A stretch of 64,000 nt of DNA from Candidatus Methylaffinis lahnbergensis (GCA_002890675.1 PEFW01000002.1:1-64000); one strand, 5' to 3'. Counted from the stretch's first letter, positions 9,451 through 18,367 are shown. The notes: generated by a model not told the origin, from the sequence alone. Numbers and translations: made by a program.

Positions 9451-9610
9451 AAGGGCCGCTTCAAAGGATGGCTGTCGCGTCATGAAGAGGCATGGATTTG
9501 AGCCTATCGGAAAGCCAAGTTCGATCGGCGCGTTGCCCGTCGCGAAACAGCCGTCTTCAACGTATTGAAGATTAGCGAGCGCGTGCGCATCGATGCTGGT
9601 GCCCGCATGC

Positions 9611-9640
9611 GCGGAATCTGCCGATGCGGAATCTGCCGAT
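9611..9640 (+). repeat. Exact tandem duplication of a 15-mer
   Basis: GCGGAATCTGCCGAT occurs twice head to tail immediately upstream of the SRAP ribosome-binding site. In the upstream-extended reading frame it would encode ESADA twice, but translation most likely starts downstream at TTG 9656. It lies in the leader. Confidence 0.8.
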
Positions 9641-9655
9641 GAGGAAGACCGGCCT

Positions 9656-10321
9656 TTGTGCAATTTGTATTCGGTGACGAAGGGCCAGCAGGCGATTCGC
9701 GAATTCACTGGCGCCATGCGCGACCGGACCGGCAATTTGCCGCCGCTCCCCGGTGTCTTTCCAGATTATGCCGCCCCGATAGTCCGCAACCAGCCCGAGA
9801 GTCGCGAGCTGACGATGGCGCGGTGGGGCATGCCCTCGCCTGTCTTTGCGCTGAAGGGCAAGAAATCCGATCCTGGCGTCACCAATGTCCGCAACGTCGC
9901 ATCTCCGCATTGGCGGCGCTGGCTCCGAATCGAGAACCGCTGCGTCGTGCCTTTCACGAGTTTTTCCGAAAACGAAGTGCTGCCGGACGGCACGCACCCT
10001 CCCGTTTGGTTCGCCTTCGACGAGACGCGGCCCTTGGCCTTCTTTGCCGGCATCTGGACGCGTTGGACCTCCGTCCGGAAGGTCAAGGAAGGCGAGACGA
10101 CAAACGACATTTTCGCGTTTCTGACGACCGAACCGAACAAGGAGGTCGGGGCGATCCACCCGAAAGCGATGCCCGTTATTCTGATGACCCGGGAGGAAAT
10201 CGACGTCTGGATGAGTGCACCGGCCGGGGAAGCGCTTAAGCTGCAAAAGCCGCTTCCCGACAATGCCCTCAAGATCGTCGCGAGGGGCGAAAGACAAGAT
10301 GAGGGAGGCCTCGCGGCATGA
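9656..10321 (+). CDS. SRAP (SOS response-associated peptidase / HMCES-YedK family) protein
   Basis: SRAP proteins shield abasic sites in single-stranded DNA by forming a covalent bond through Cys2, which must follow the initiator Met. The annotated-looking ATG at 9593 would bury this Cys at position 23. A TTG at 9656 behind GAGGAAG gives (M)CNLYSVTKGQQAIREF, so I choose TTG. Other family residues are present: VTNVRNVASPHWR (usual NARxE region), CVVPFTSFSENEVLPDG (active Glu region) and IHPKAMPVILM (conserved His). It has 221 residues, normal for the family. It is flanked by a 67-bp direct repeat and lies beside the SOS mutasome operon, transcribed in the opposite direction. Confidence 0.88.
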   Translation: MCNLYSVTKGQQAIREFTGAMRDRTGNLPPLPGVFPDYAAPIVRNQPESRELTMARWGMPSPVFALKGKKSDPGVTNVRNVASPHWRRWLRIENRCVVPFTSFSENEVLPDGTHPPVWFAFDETRPLAFFAGIWTRWTSVRKVKEGETTNDIFAFLTTEPNKEVGAIHPKAMPVILMTREEIDVWMSAPAGEALKLQKPLPDNALKIVARGERQDEGGLAA

Positions 10322-10362
10322 CGTTCATGCTTGGGCTGGAAAGTTATCGCTATAGGACGAGG
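10296..10362 (+). repeat. Direct repeat copy 2 (covers the SRAP stop codon)
   Basis: This is the partner of 9249-9315, about 92 percent identical by eye. The SRAP stop TGA is at 10319-10321, so the repeat includes the last eight sense codons and about 40 bp of trailer. The conservation continues past the stop, which shows a DNA-level duplication. Confidence 0.7.
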
Positions 10363-10551
10363 AGCACCGTCGAAGAGCCGTCGGCGCCGCCTCCAACGCG
10401 CAGGCGCGGCATCGAAGCCGTCCCCAGGCGACTTCCCAAAGCTTGCCGGTCATGCCGCCCTTCCGCCACTCTCGAAGGTCTCGGCACAACTTGACGATGC
10501 CCGCTCAAAGCAGTCTGGCGCAGATCCCTTCGACCTCGTCTCGCCCCCGCG

Positions 10552-11070
10552 TTAAACGTCTGTTGCGCAAAATGGCTCGGCAAGATGGCCGAATGTTGCG
10601 ACCACCTTTTCGTAAACCGGCCGCTTGAACGGAACGATCAGTGCGGCGAGACGGTCGATCGACTCCCATCGCCACGCATCGAATTCCGGCCGCTGTCCGC
10701 CGGCGGGTGTGTCGATGTCGATTTCGTTTTCGTCGCCGTCGAAACGCAGCGCGAACCATTTTTGCCGCTGGCCGTGAAATCGGCCCTTCGAGGATTTCTT
10801 CAAAACGCCTTCCGGCAGATCATAGCTGTACCACTCCGGCGACTCCGCAAGAAATGTCGTGGAAGACACGTTGGTTTCCTCGCGCAGCTCGCGCAAGGCC
10901 GCCTGATACGGCACTTCGCCGGCATCGATCCCGCCCTGCGGCATTTGCCATTCGTGTCCTTGGCGCAGGTGCTCGGGTACCTTGTTGTTGCGGCGGCGCC
11001 CGACGAAGACGAGCCCGGAGCGATTGAAAAGCATGATTCCTACGCAAGGGCGGTAATTTAGCGAGTCCAT
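10552..11070 (-). CDS. rppH: RNA pyrophosphohydrolase RppH (Nudix)
   Basis: The 172-residue protein starts MDSLNYRPCVGIMLFN, typical of alphaproteobacterial RppH. A full Nudix box lies at residues 46-68 (GGIDAGEVPYQAALRELREE, G-x5-E-x7-REUxEE). It is followed by WYSYDLPEGV and FHGQRQKWFALRF, the RppH-specific segments. The enzyme removes pyrophosphate from 5'-triphosphate or diadenosine-capped RNA and so starts mRNA decay in the cytoplasm. It lies 7 bp downstream of the deacetylase gene on the same strand, an arrangement I have seen in related genomes. Confidence 0.93.
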   Translation of the reverse strand: MDSLNYRPCVGIMLFNRSGLVFVGRRRNNKVPEHLRQGHEWQMPQGGIDAGEVPYQAALRELREETNVSSTTFLAESPEWYSYDLPEGVLKKSSKGRFHGQRQKWFALRFDGDENEIDIDTPAGGQRPEFDAWRWESIDRLAALIVPFKRPVYEKVVATFGHLAEPFCATDV

Positions 11071-11077
11071 TTTCGCC

Positions 11078-12319
11078 TTACCTCACGGTCGACGATCCAA
11101 TCGCCAAGCCAGATTGCTGGCTTGGCATGGCCGCGCTTAGCGGGATGAGCGCAATTCCTCGCGCCTCTAGCGCGCGGGCAAAACGGCCGATAGTTTCGAC
11201 CGAAACCGGAAGCGCGCTCGCAACCCCGATCGCCGCGCCCTTGTCGCGGGCGATTGCTTCGAGCCGCGCGAGGGCCGCTTCAATCGCCTCGGGCTCGGCC
11301 GTCGAATCGAGGACGAGGTCGGCGCGCGCGGCGGCAAGAGCCTGACCGGGCGCAAGCGTCATGGCGAGGCTCTGCGCGGACGTCCCGTCATCGACGTAAA
11401 ATAAGCCGCGCGCGGCGATCTCGCGCAAGACAGGCGTCAAAGCCTTTGCATCCGCCGTGAGCTTGCCGCCGAGAAAATTCGCGACGCCGGCATAGCCAGT
11501 GAACCGGCTCATCAGCCAGGTAAGATTGTCGATATTCGCGGCTTTCCCGGCGCCCGCGAGAAGCGTGTGCGGGCCGGGATTGACGCGCGGAAAATCGAAG
11601 GGCTCCATCGGAATTTGTAAGACGGTCTCGTGGCCCGCCGCGCGCGCCCGCGTCGTTTCGCGCGCAAGATCGGTTCCATAGGGCGCGAAGCCGAGCGTGA
11701 CGGCGCCCGGCAAACTTGCGATCGCCGTTTCCGTTGCGCGCGGAGCAAGACCTAACCCGCCAATGAGCAAAGCTATGCGCGGCCCACCTTGTGTCAATCC
11801 GCTGGAGGATCCGGCGGGGCGGGCATAAACCTCGGACGGCCGCGTGCCGTCGGCCCCAATGCGCGGGACTGGGCCATGCGGCGTTTGTTCGATAAGCCGC
11901 GGGTCGAGCGCCGCGGGGAGGCCCGTGTTCAGCGCCTTCGCCACATCGATGACGAGAGCCTCGGGCGCGCCGCCGCCGCCGGCACGAATGATTTTCACCC
12001 CGGTCCGCCGCTCGACCGCCTCCGCCCCCAAACTGGCCTCCTGGGCATGCACCGTGGAGGGCGTGGCTTGAAGCGGCGCGGCTGGCCCGCTCGCTCGCGC
12101 CACGCTACGTTGCGGCGGGGGCGCGCTATTGGGCACCCCGGCCGGAGTTTCGTAAAGCGCCGCGCGTGGCGGCCTGACTAGCGCCGGCAAAAATGCGGCG
12201 AGAACCGCAAGCAACCCCAAACCAGCTATGGCAACCGCCGCGTAAAGCGCGTTGCCGCGCGACGGGCGCTTCGGAACCGGGAACAGTCCCAAGGGAGCAT
12301 TCAGATCATCGTCCGACAT
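11078..12319 (-). CDS. Divergent polysaccharide deacetylase family protein (YibQ-like)
   Basis: A cytoplasmic N-terminus (MSDDDLNAPLGLFPVPKRP) is followed by one membrane segment at about residues 24-48 (ALYAAVAIAGLGLLAVLAAF) and a Pro/Ala-rich linker. The periplasmic NodB-like fold starts at RIALLIGGLGLAPRATETAI and includes LQIPMEPFDFPRVNPGPHTL, YAGVANFLGGKLTADAKAL and FYVDDGTSAQSLA. The family is thought to act on cell-wall glycans, but the substrate is not established. In many relatives a CtpA-type peptidase gene precedes it. Here the upstream DNA is decayed sequence instead. It is probably co-transcribed with rppH. Confidence 0.85.
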   Translation of the reverse strand: MSDDDLNAPLGLFPVPKRPSRGNALYAAVAIAGLGLLAVLAAFLPALVRPPRAALYETPAGVPNSAPPPQRSVARASGPAAPLQATPSTVHAQEASLGAEAVERRTGVKIIRAGGGGAPEALVIDVAKALNTGLPAALDPRLIEQTPHGPVPRIGADGTRPSEVYARPAGSSSGLTQGGPRIALLIGGLGLAPRATETAIASLPGAVTLGFAPYGTDLARETTRARAAGHETVLQIPMEPFDFPRVNPGPHTLLAGAGKAANIDNLTWLMSRFTGYAGVANFLGGKLTADAKALTPVLREIAARGLFYVDDGTSAQSLAMTLAPGQALAAARADLVLDSTAEPEAIEAALARLEAIARDKGAAIGVASALPVSVETIGRFARALEARGIALIPLSAAMPSQQSGLAIGSSTVR

Positions 12320-13261
12320 GCCTGATCGCTATCCTGCGTTGGCACGCATGCAAGGTCCAGGAGCCAAACCGGCGCCCGCAAAATGGCGGAACACGGCGGC
12401 GGCGCGCCAAATCCGGCAACAGCCAAAGGACCGCCGCCAGCCACGCCACGCTGCCCGCCGGCGTTCCAGGCCTAGCAGGCCGAAGCCGCGGTGTTCGCAT
12501 GGCCGAAACGAAACAGCCGTCCCCACTTTCGCGGATCATGCTTGCGCGGGGCCGTCGCTCGCTTCCAGTACTTGTCGGGCAGTACTATTGAAAATGGCCG
12601 CCGGTTTCAACCCTGGCCGTTTAACAATGTTCCTTGGCCTCCTGATGTCCGCCTCGCCCATATTGATGTTGACGTGCAAGGGCGGCCTCTCAACCACCAC
12701 AGCCAAGCCAAAGCCGCCCCGCTCCATCCATGCTCACGAAGCACAAACCACGGGCTCCCGAAGCCGGGCTCTGGCCGGCCCGGGAACAATTACCAGATCA
12801 GATGTGCCGGTGATCCCGGGGCGTGGAGCTTTCGTGGGGGACTTACCGCCCGCGTTTAACTGAAGAGGTCAGCCGAGCTTCACACTGGTGAGCTGCGCTT
12901 TTTTCGTCAACGCTTATTCTCGTCTGGCTCTGCCCCCCAGAATTGATCCAGGCCCTATCTCGATGACGGCTCATTGGAAGCTAAACCGGTAATTTAATTT
13001 GAAAATATTTTTTTGTTTAGACGCCATCTCAACGAAGAAGCTCGCGCGAGCGGACGTGGAATGGTGCAGCCCAAGGAGGGTGGAACGCACGATAACTCGC
13101 CCGTGAGCGATCGAACGAACCGCCTGTCCGTCCCATGGAACGCCTTAAATTTCTGCCGCCACCGCCTGAATCTGCTTCGTGTCCATTGGAGCGCGAAGCA
13201 TGGCCCCAGAATTCGGAACGCCCATTCCCCAACTGCCGCTCACAGGTGCAGTCCCCGTTCC
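12320..13261. other. Non-coding or decayed DNA upstream of the deacetylase
   Basis: Reading frames up to about 200 codons cross this stretch on the plus strand, but they show no ribosome site, no consistent codon bias and no recognisable motif. GC content varies and the frames contradict one another. I read it as decayed sequence at the edge of the 12.3-20.5 kb graveyard. Confidence 0.4.
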
Positions 13262-13695
13262 GAGCCGCATTGATGTGCCGGGAATTGATCGGAACATCAG
13301 CCGCGAATAAAGTCTTCGACCACGAAGATACCGCGATTGCATAGACGAGTCTCGCTCCGCCATCGAACAGGCCAGCGTAAAAGACAATTAAGTCTCCCGC
13401 TGAAAAGCAAGCACGCAGTTGCCGCGCTCGTTTGCCTGGTCACCATAAAGTGAGATACTCAAAATCGGGGTCGAGATGCATTTGTAGCGTACAAAAGTGC
13501 GGCAGGCTCAAGCCGAATGTCGAAACCACCTGCAATAAGAGCGCTAAAGGGATTTTCCATACCTGGATGAACCGTACGGGTCTCAGGAATTGCCACATAG
13601 GCGAAATTTCCTGACTGGGCATCGACTGGCCCATTCCAGCAGCCTCCACCCATACTTCGATCTGCGCCCACGCGGCCAAGGAGCGCGTTCACCAT
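13262..13695 (-). pseudogene. Nmad3-like (nucleotide modification associated domain) protein, multiply frameshifted
   Basis: Reading the minus strand across frames gives RVGADRSMGGGCWNGPVDAQ, FAYVAIPETRTVHPGMENPF and ALIAGGFDIRLEPA. Then, shifted, comes LPHFCTLQMHLDPDFEYLT, and shifted again RARQLRACFSAGDLIVFYAG with LFDGGARLVYAI and GIFVVEDF, then AADVPINSRHIN. The order (RVG-D...GPVD, fixed-length gap, H-x-DPDFE-x-LTYGD, LR-x-GDL-VFYAGL, ...IGIF) matches what I recall of Nmad3-type proteins, found with mobile and anti-phage loci. At least three frameshifts mean it is dead. The C-terminal boundary is uncertain. Confidence 0.55.
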
Positions 13696-14966
13696 GCCAT
13701 CTTTCCAGGCTACCTTTGCACGAAGATCGCCATCGTACGGTATGTCCCCTTTGGCGGGGACGGTAAGCGGACTTTGAGGAGGCCGTACGCAACAAGCTCG
13801 ATTTTATGAGTCCCCAATCTAGCACTACTTTGGCAGATTAACGGATTGGTTAGCTTCGCGGCGGAAGACTTTGCGCTCTGATTGGAGCGCGAGCGATGGC
13901 GGATTGGAATGCGACACTGACGGACTGGAGAAGCCGTTCGTTGAGGAACTGGGCCACAAGAAGCGGCGGCAGATGTGATCCAGAGCCGAACTGGCTTCCA
14001 TTGGTGGCCAAAGCGGATCGCTCCGAACTAATCAACCGGAAATGGTATCATAGGGTGTGGGCTGCCTTTCTGAATCTGAAACAAGTGCGATGCTTGATTA
14101 GTCAGGTTGCGTTACATCGATCGCTATGACAGTTCGCTTGGCGTCATGTCGCTCGCTGGGTCTGGAATACGGTAGTCCGTCGAATATTCGATGATTATCC
14201 TGGGCCTATTGCTGGAGGTAATGGACCTTTCCGGCGCCGATCTCGATAATGTTACGCGGCCCCGGTTGCCATCTAACGCCGCAAAGCCAGCCGGCGGCGC
14301 CCGCCGCCCCGGCAAACGGCCAATCCCAGCTCGCAGCGCTCCTTGGCGGGCTGCACGGGTCATGGCAAAGAGCCCAACGTCAAGAAAAGGAACGAGCCAC
14401 CACACTGGCAGCGCGCGAACGCCTTACGCCGCATCAACCCGACACGGGTCCAGTGTGCTCGAAGACGACTCTCATGCTAATAGTGATGGCTGTCGAAATC
14501 GGGACATCAGAGTTGCAAGCACTTTTGGCCGTGTGAGGTGAACGGTGTCGAAAAATCCTCCGAGCCTGTCGATCGCAACCGAAAAGGTCTACTTCATTAT
14601 CATCAAGGCGCGTCAGTTTGATGTCAAGGATGTGGTGACCGACCGGATGATGCATCCAATGCGACGGACGATAGCATGCTATCTGTCTTGGCAACTCTCA
14701 GCTTCGGAGACCCCTTTCTTTCACTCAAGCCCCCGTCTCATATCTTTCTGAACCCGGACAGGCTGGCGCCAGCGGCGGCCGGTTTGTAGCAGCGCGGAAG
14801 GCCGCTTCAACCCGCGTTTGGGTCTTGCCGGATTTTAAAAGCCCGGGCATCGTTCCATGGAATTGTGGAATTCCGCGACGCGTTTTGGCGGTGGACGTCT
14901 TCGAGGAGTCGGTGCTCGTCGGTGATTGAAAAATAGACGTAAGTTAGAGGTTAGGATGGAAGAAAA
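13696..14966. other. Long stretch without an intact gene
   Basis: I find only short, conflicting frames here. A segment near 13895-13978 reads GLEKPFVEELGHKKRRQM, faintly like the N-terminus of IS701-type transposases, but it is too short to call. The last part (14770-14966) must hold the phaZ promoter. AGGATGGAAG lies just before the phaZ start. Confidence 0.4.
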
Positions 14967-16256
14967 ATGCCGCCTTTTGCCTATGAAATGCACGAAATGG
15001 CCCATCTCGCCTGGGCTCCGGCGCGGGCCGTTTCCGATGTCGGCCGGACGTGGCTAGAGAGCCCCATCAATCCGCTCTCCTATACCGCCGCGGGCCGGAA
15101 TCTGGTTGCCTCGGCGAAAATTTTCGAGCGGTTGACCAGGCGTTACGAGAAGCCCGCATTCGATCTCGCGACGACGGCGGTTGAGGGTAAAATCGTCCCT
15201 ATTATCGAGCGGGTAGCCTGGGAGCGGCCGTTTTGCAAGCTTCTCCATTTTGAAAAGCAGTTTGACACGGGGGCCCCCGAGCCGCGGCAAAAGCTGTTCC
15301 TCGTCGCCCCCATGTCGGGCCATCATGCGACCTTGCTGCGCGGCACGGTCGAAGCGTTTCTCCCCTTCTACGACGTCTACATCTCCGACTGGGTGGATGC
15401 CCGGACGATTCCTCTATCGATCGGCCGGTTCGACCTTGACGATTACATCGACTACGTCATTGCGATTTGCGAAACCTTGAGCAAGGAGCATGACGGCGAG
15501 ATAGTGCATACGATCGCAGTCTGCCAGCCAGCGGTTCCACTGATCGCCGCCATTGCCCTTATGGAGGCGCGGGAAAGCCCGCACGTTCCGGCATCGATGA
15601 CGCTGATGGGCGGTCCGATCGACGCGCGGCGAAGCCCGACCAAGGTCAACCTTCTGGCGCGGGAGCGTGGCAGCGCATGGTTCGCGCAAAATTGCATCTG
15701 CAGCGTACCCTTTGGGTATCCTGGGGCGGGAAGGGATGTCTATCCGGGCTTTTTGCAACTGACGGGCTTCATGGCGATGAATATCGATCGCCACATCACC
15801 GCGAATTTGGAGTTTTTTGATCATCTCGTCAGCGGCGACGGCGATTCCGCAAGAAAACACCGCGAATTTTATGACGAATACTGTTCAGTCATGGACCTGC
15901 CGGCGGAATTCTATTTGCAGACGGTCGATACCGTTTTTGTCAAAGATGCGTTGCCGAAAGGCGAGATGAAACATCGCGGCGCGCCGGTGGACCTATCCGC
16001 CATCCACCGCGTGGGGCTACTCACCGTGGAAGGCGAAAAGGACGATATTTCGGGGATTGGCCAGACCCTTGCCGCACAGGAACTCTGCCGCGGTATTCCG
16101 CGATCGATGAAGGCGAACTATCTGCAAAACAAGGTCGGTCATTTCGGCGTGTTCAACGGGTCCCGTTTCCGTAACGAGATCGTGCCCCGGATCCGGGAAT
16201 TCCATGCCTTGATTAGGCCTCCTGCGAGAGCCCTGAAGCTGGCAGAAAACGGCTGA
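14967..16256 (+). CDS. phaZ: Intracellular polyhydroxyalkanoate (PHB) depolymerase
   Basis: The 429-residue protein starts MPPFAYEMHEMAHLAWAPAR, the characteristic N-terminus of intracellular PhaZ. The nucleophile is a Cys, not Ser (HTIAVCQPAVPL, about C186), with the acid in TVEGEKDDISGIGQ (about D359) and the His in KVGHFGVFNGSRF (about H392). It has no signal peptide, so it acts on native PHB granules in the cytoplasm and releases hydroxybutyrate oligomers. AGGATGGAAG precedes the start. The convergent neighbour encodes a phasin, a granule-coat protein, so this is a small PHB locus. It is an intact gene within an otherwise decayed region. Confidence 0.93.
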   Translation: MPPFAYEMHEMAHLAWAPARAVSDVGRTWLESPINPLSYTAAGRNLVASAKIFERLTRRYEKPAFDLATTAVEGKIVPIIERVAWERPFCKLLHFEKQFDTGAPEPRQKLFLVAPMSGHHATLLRGTVEAFLPFYDVYISDWVDARTIPLSIGRFDLDDYIDYVIAICETLSKEHDGEIVHTIAVCQPAVPLIAAIALMEARESPHVPASMTLMGGPIDARRSPTKVNLLARERGSAWFAQNCICSVPFGYPGAGRDVYPGFLQLTGFMAMNIDRHITANLEFFDHLVSGDGDSARKHREFYDEYCSVMDLPAEFYLQTVDTVFVKDALPKGEMKHRGAPVDLSAIHRVGLLTVEGEKDDISGIGQTLAAQELCRGIPRSMKANYLQNKVGHFGVFNGSRFRNEIVPRIREFHALIRPPARALKLAENG

Positions 16257-16304
16257 GAATGCGGAACCCCGGGTTCGCCTGAGTCCAAGCAAACCCGCGA
16301 CCCG

Positions 16305-16336
16305 TTCCCGATCAAATGAGTCCATTTGATCGGGAA
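16305..16336. terminator. Perfect palindrome between phaZ and the phasin (likely bidirectional terminator)
   Basis: There are 14-bp arms, TTCCCGATCAAATG and CATTTGATCGGGAA, around AGTC. It lies between the convergent stop codons of phaZ and the phasin gene. No long T-run follows. The arms share CATTTGATCG with the repeat element at 9404-9450, so it may be a dispersed palindrome used as a terminator. Confidence 0.6.
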
Positions 16337-16380
16337 GCGATCTGCGCGCAGACCCAACGCGCAGATCCAAATAAAGCCTG

Positions 16381-16710
16381 TTATTTCGTGCCTTGCATGG
16401 CGGCGATCGCCTGTTCAGCCGGCCTGAATGCCGCCATGGCGAGGTTGGAATGGAGTTCGCCCATTTTAGTCGCCTGCGCAACGAAGGCGTCGTACGACGC
16501 CGTGGCATATTCCGTCTGGATCTGGATCACGGCGTCGAATGACTTGGCGCCGAGCAGTTTCTCGCCGAGGGCCAGGCGGCGTTCCACCGACCTTTTTGTA
16601 TAGTCAGCCCCTTCCGCGAAAATGGCCTGAAGGGTCGTCGTAAAGTCCAAGGTCATCCCGTCGAGTTGTCCGTTTCCTGCGTTTTGTACGCTATCAACCC
16701 CTTTAGTCAT
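16381..16710 (-). CDS. Phasin family protein
   Basis: I start at the ATG behind GGAGGAGATGTC, giving MTKGVDSVQNAGNGQLDGMT. The 109-residue product is mostly one amphipathic helix: FTTTLQAIFAEGADYTKRSV, ERRLALGEKLLGAKSFDAVI, QIQTEYATASYDAFVAQATK, then MGELHSNLAMAAFRPAEQAI. Q-x-EY-x-x-x-x-YDAFVAQATK-x-GEL is the phasin_2 signature. Phasins coat PHB granules and regulate their number. The gene is convergent with phaZ. A longer in-frame extension to 16782 lacks a ribosome site and is unlikely. Confidence 0.9.
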   Translation of the reverse strand: MTKGVDSVQNAGNGQLDGMTLDFTTTLQAIFAEGADYTKRSVERRLALGEKLLGAKSFDAVIQIQTEYATASYDAFVAQATKMGELHSNLAMAAFRPAEQAIAAMQGTK

Positions 16711-17385
16711 GACATCTCCTCCAAGTCTGTCACGATTAGCGACGTTATGTGGTCTACACCATAGACGGCCAAAAATGCACAAGTTACGATTCCAGTCAAT
16801 TGTTATTTTTCCATGCGAGATAAGTTCGCGATCAGGCGACGGCGGAGGCGAAAAGGGGCAGATGGCGACGAGAACCGGATACGTTCCCCGCTTCGCGAGT
16901 CTCGGTCATGGATCGGCCGAAGTCACCGAACAGAACGAAAATAGGGGCAGGCTGGCGCGATGCGCGCCGCGCACGATTCGACTCGCCCTAACTAAGTGCG
17001 ATCTGCGCAGATGGGCATAACAGACGATCTCTCGTCGTCAAGTGACAGCCCACGGACACGCATCGACACGTTAACGACTATTACTTGTGAAATCCGTTGG
17101 CCGGCCCATAGCCGGTCGCCACGCGAGCCAAGAGGTACATTTCAAACTTTATTCCCGCGAGACATTGGCGGAGTGGATGGCAACTACCGAGCCATATCCT
17201 TCCGTCCCCCCTTGCAAGGAAGGATGATCTGCTGGTGGGCAGGGTCCACGACGGGGTTGTGCGAAATTCAAAACTTTCGAGCGGACGCCATGACTGGCAT
17301 CATGAGAGGCGCATCAGGCGCGCGATTCTATGGGCCTTCGTGCTTTGCGTGTGCGCCGTCATTCCGCCGCTGTTTCAATTTGAAG
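16711..17385. other. Decayed DNA upstream of the phasin gene
   Basis: No intact gene is seen. The promoter of the phasin gene must lie in the first ~150 bases. The remainder has short frames only and merges into the conserved-hypothetical remnant that begins near 17386. Confidence 0.4.
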
Positions 17386-17663
17386 TCGGCGGCAAAGCAG
17401 CGATCGGCCGAAGTGCTTGCCGATTTCGAAAACCAGATGGGGCAACATTTCAGCTTCAACCAGGACGAGGTTTGGGCCGAAGCTTCCAAGGTCGCCATGG
17501 CCGCCGTTGCCAAGGCGAACGAACAAATAAAAGCCCGCTTCCGCGAAATCGGTATCCCGGACAGGTTCGCGCCCGGGGTCGAGATAGGCTGGCGATATAG
17601 CGGCCACGAAAATTTAGTCAGAGACCGGCGCGCGCCGAATTGCGCAAAATGGCCGTGACAGCG
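17386..17663 (+). pseudogene. Remnant of a conserved hypothetical gene of mobile regions
   Basis: The frame reads SAEVLADFENQMGQHFSFNQ, DEVWAEASKVAMAAVAKANE, QIKARFREIGIPDRFAPGVE and IGWRYSGHENLVRDRRA. After a shift of one frame near 17631 it continues AELRKMAVTAI. This matches a family I recall as often next to integrases and zinc-ribbon proteins in Hyphomicrobiales, with the typical phrases LADFE-x-QM, ELGIP-x-x-FAP and RR-x-ELRK-x-A. No start is preserved and the 3' part is gone, so it is a fragment. The function is unknown. Confidence 0.5.
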
Positions 17664-17680
17664 ATTTCGTGTCTCTTCCA

Positions 17681-17880
17681 AGGCGCTCTCCGTGTAACCT
17701 CGGTGGCTGTGGGTTCCGCGTGACGATGCTCAGCGGCGGCGTCATCTTCGCCTGTTGGCACTGCTATCGGCTCGCCTACGCCAGTTCGCGCGAAGACCTG
17801 TGTGACCGCTTGGCAAGACGCGCGGACCGGCTTCGAGCGCGCTTAGATTGGGAACCAGGCATCCTCAACGGCAACGGCGC
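17681..17880 (+). pseudogene. Zinc-ribbon conserved hypothetical, truncated at both ends
   Basis: The frame reads PCNLGGCGFRVTMLSGGVIF, ACWHCYRLAYASSREDLCDR, LARRADRLRARLDWEPGILN, then GNG. The typical family has CxxC pairs, FACRHCYRLAY, RRADRLRARLGWEPGILNG and a following KPKGMHWRTF. Here the first CxxC segment is shortened (CNLGGCGFRV) and the sequence stops at NGNG. There it meets, head to head, the phosphoketolase remnant on the other strand. It directly follows the preceding remnant, as in mobile regions I recall. Confidence 0.5.
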
Positions 17881-17883
17881 TGG

Positions 17884-18069
17884 GGTTTTCCTTCAGATAC
17901 AGCATCCCTAGACTAGGCAAAGATAGAGGCTGGCCCGCCAGTACGCGTCGAACTTGCCCAGCTCGGCGGGACTGAGCGGGGTCCCTTCGACTGTCGAGCG
18001 AGCCCTGCCGTAGGAGATGGTCTCGTCAGAGCGAAGCGCTTCGTGGGTTCTAGTGGGAGTTTTTGTCAT
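17884..18069 (-). pseudogene. Phosphoketolase, N-terminal remnant
   Basis: From ATG at 18069 the minus strand reads MTKTPTRTHEALRSDETISY, then GTPLSPAELGKFDAYWRASL, then YLCLV and a stop. In another frame it continues LYLKENP. Phosphoketolase (xylulose-5-P/fructose-6-P) N-termini read PLSPEELRKIDAYWRA-x-NYLSVGQIYL-x-(D/E)NPLL, so both pieces fit with a frameshift between them. About 60 of ~800 residues remain. The enzyme would make acetyl-phosphate from sugar phosphates. It ends at a junction with an unrelated remnant. Confidence 0.6.
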
Positions 18070-18110
18070 ACTGATGCTCCTGATCTGGGTGAAAGACGCC
18101 TTGTGCTTTC

Positions 18111-18367
18111 TTACGATGATTTGGGTTTCAGCTCGATGACGGGCCCGGAGCGATCATCGGTTCGAACAAACAGCGCTGCCACTGAGCGAGACGCCACGCG
18201 GTATTGCGTTCCGGGCACCGGTGGGCGGCAGCGACATCCATGATGTCCTCGGGCGATTCGAGCGATGTGTCGATCCACCGTTGCCAGCCGGACCTTGCCG
18301 TGGCGGGCGCGAGCGGCAGCTCGAAATCGAGCGCCTCCCAATAGGCGTTGAACATCATGAAATCCCT
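18111..18367 (-). pseudogene. Glycogen debranching enzyme GlgX, C-terminal remnant
   Basis: The minus strand reads RDFMMFNAYWEALDFELPLA, then SGWQRWIDTSLESPEDIMDV. After a frameshift come PGTQYRVASRSVAALFVR and a stop at 18111. This is the C-terminal beta-domain pattern of isoamylase-type GlgX (FNA-x-x-x-P-x-x-F-x-LP, W-x-R-x-IDT...SP-x-DI, Y-x-V-x-x-RS-VAVL). Only the last ~85 residues remain and they are frameshifted. It lies next to the phosphoketolase remnant on the same strand, suggesting both came from one lost glycogen/sugar-phosphate cluster. Confidence 0.6.

Noticed and set aside
12252..12863. 203-codon open frame on the plus strand
   Set aside because: No ribosome site or domain. 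It overlaps the deacetylase start on the other strand and decayed DNA.
13895..13978. Possible IS701-type transposase N-terminal fragment (GLEKPFVEELGHKKRRQM)
   Set aside because: Only about 18 residues resemble the family and nothing follows, so I do not call it a feature.
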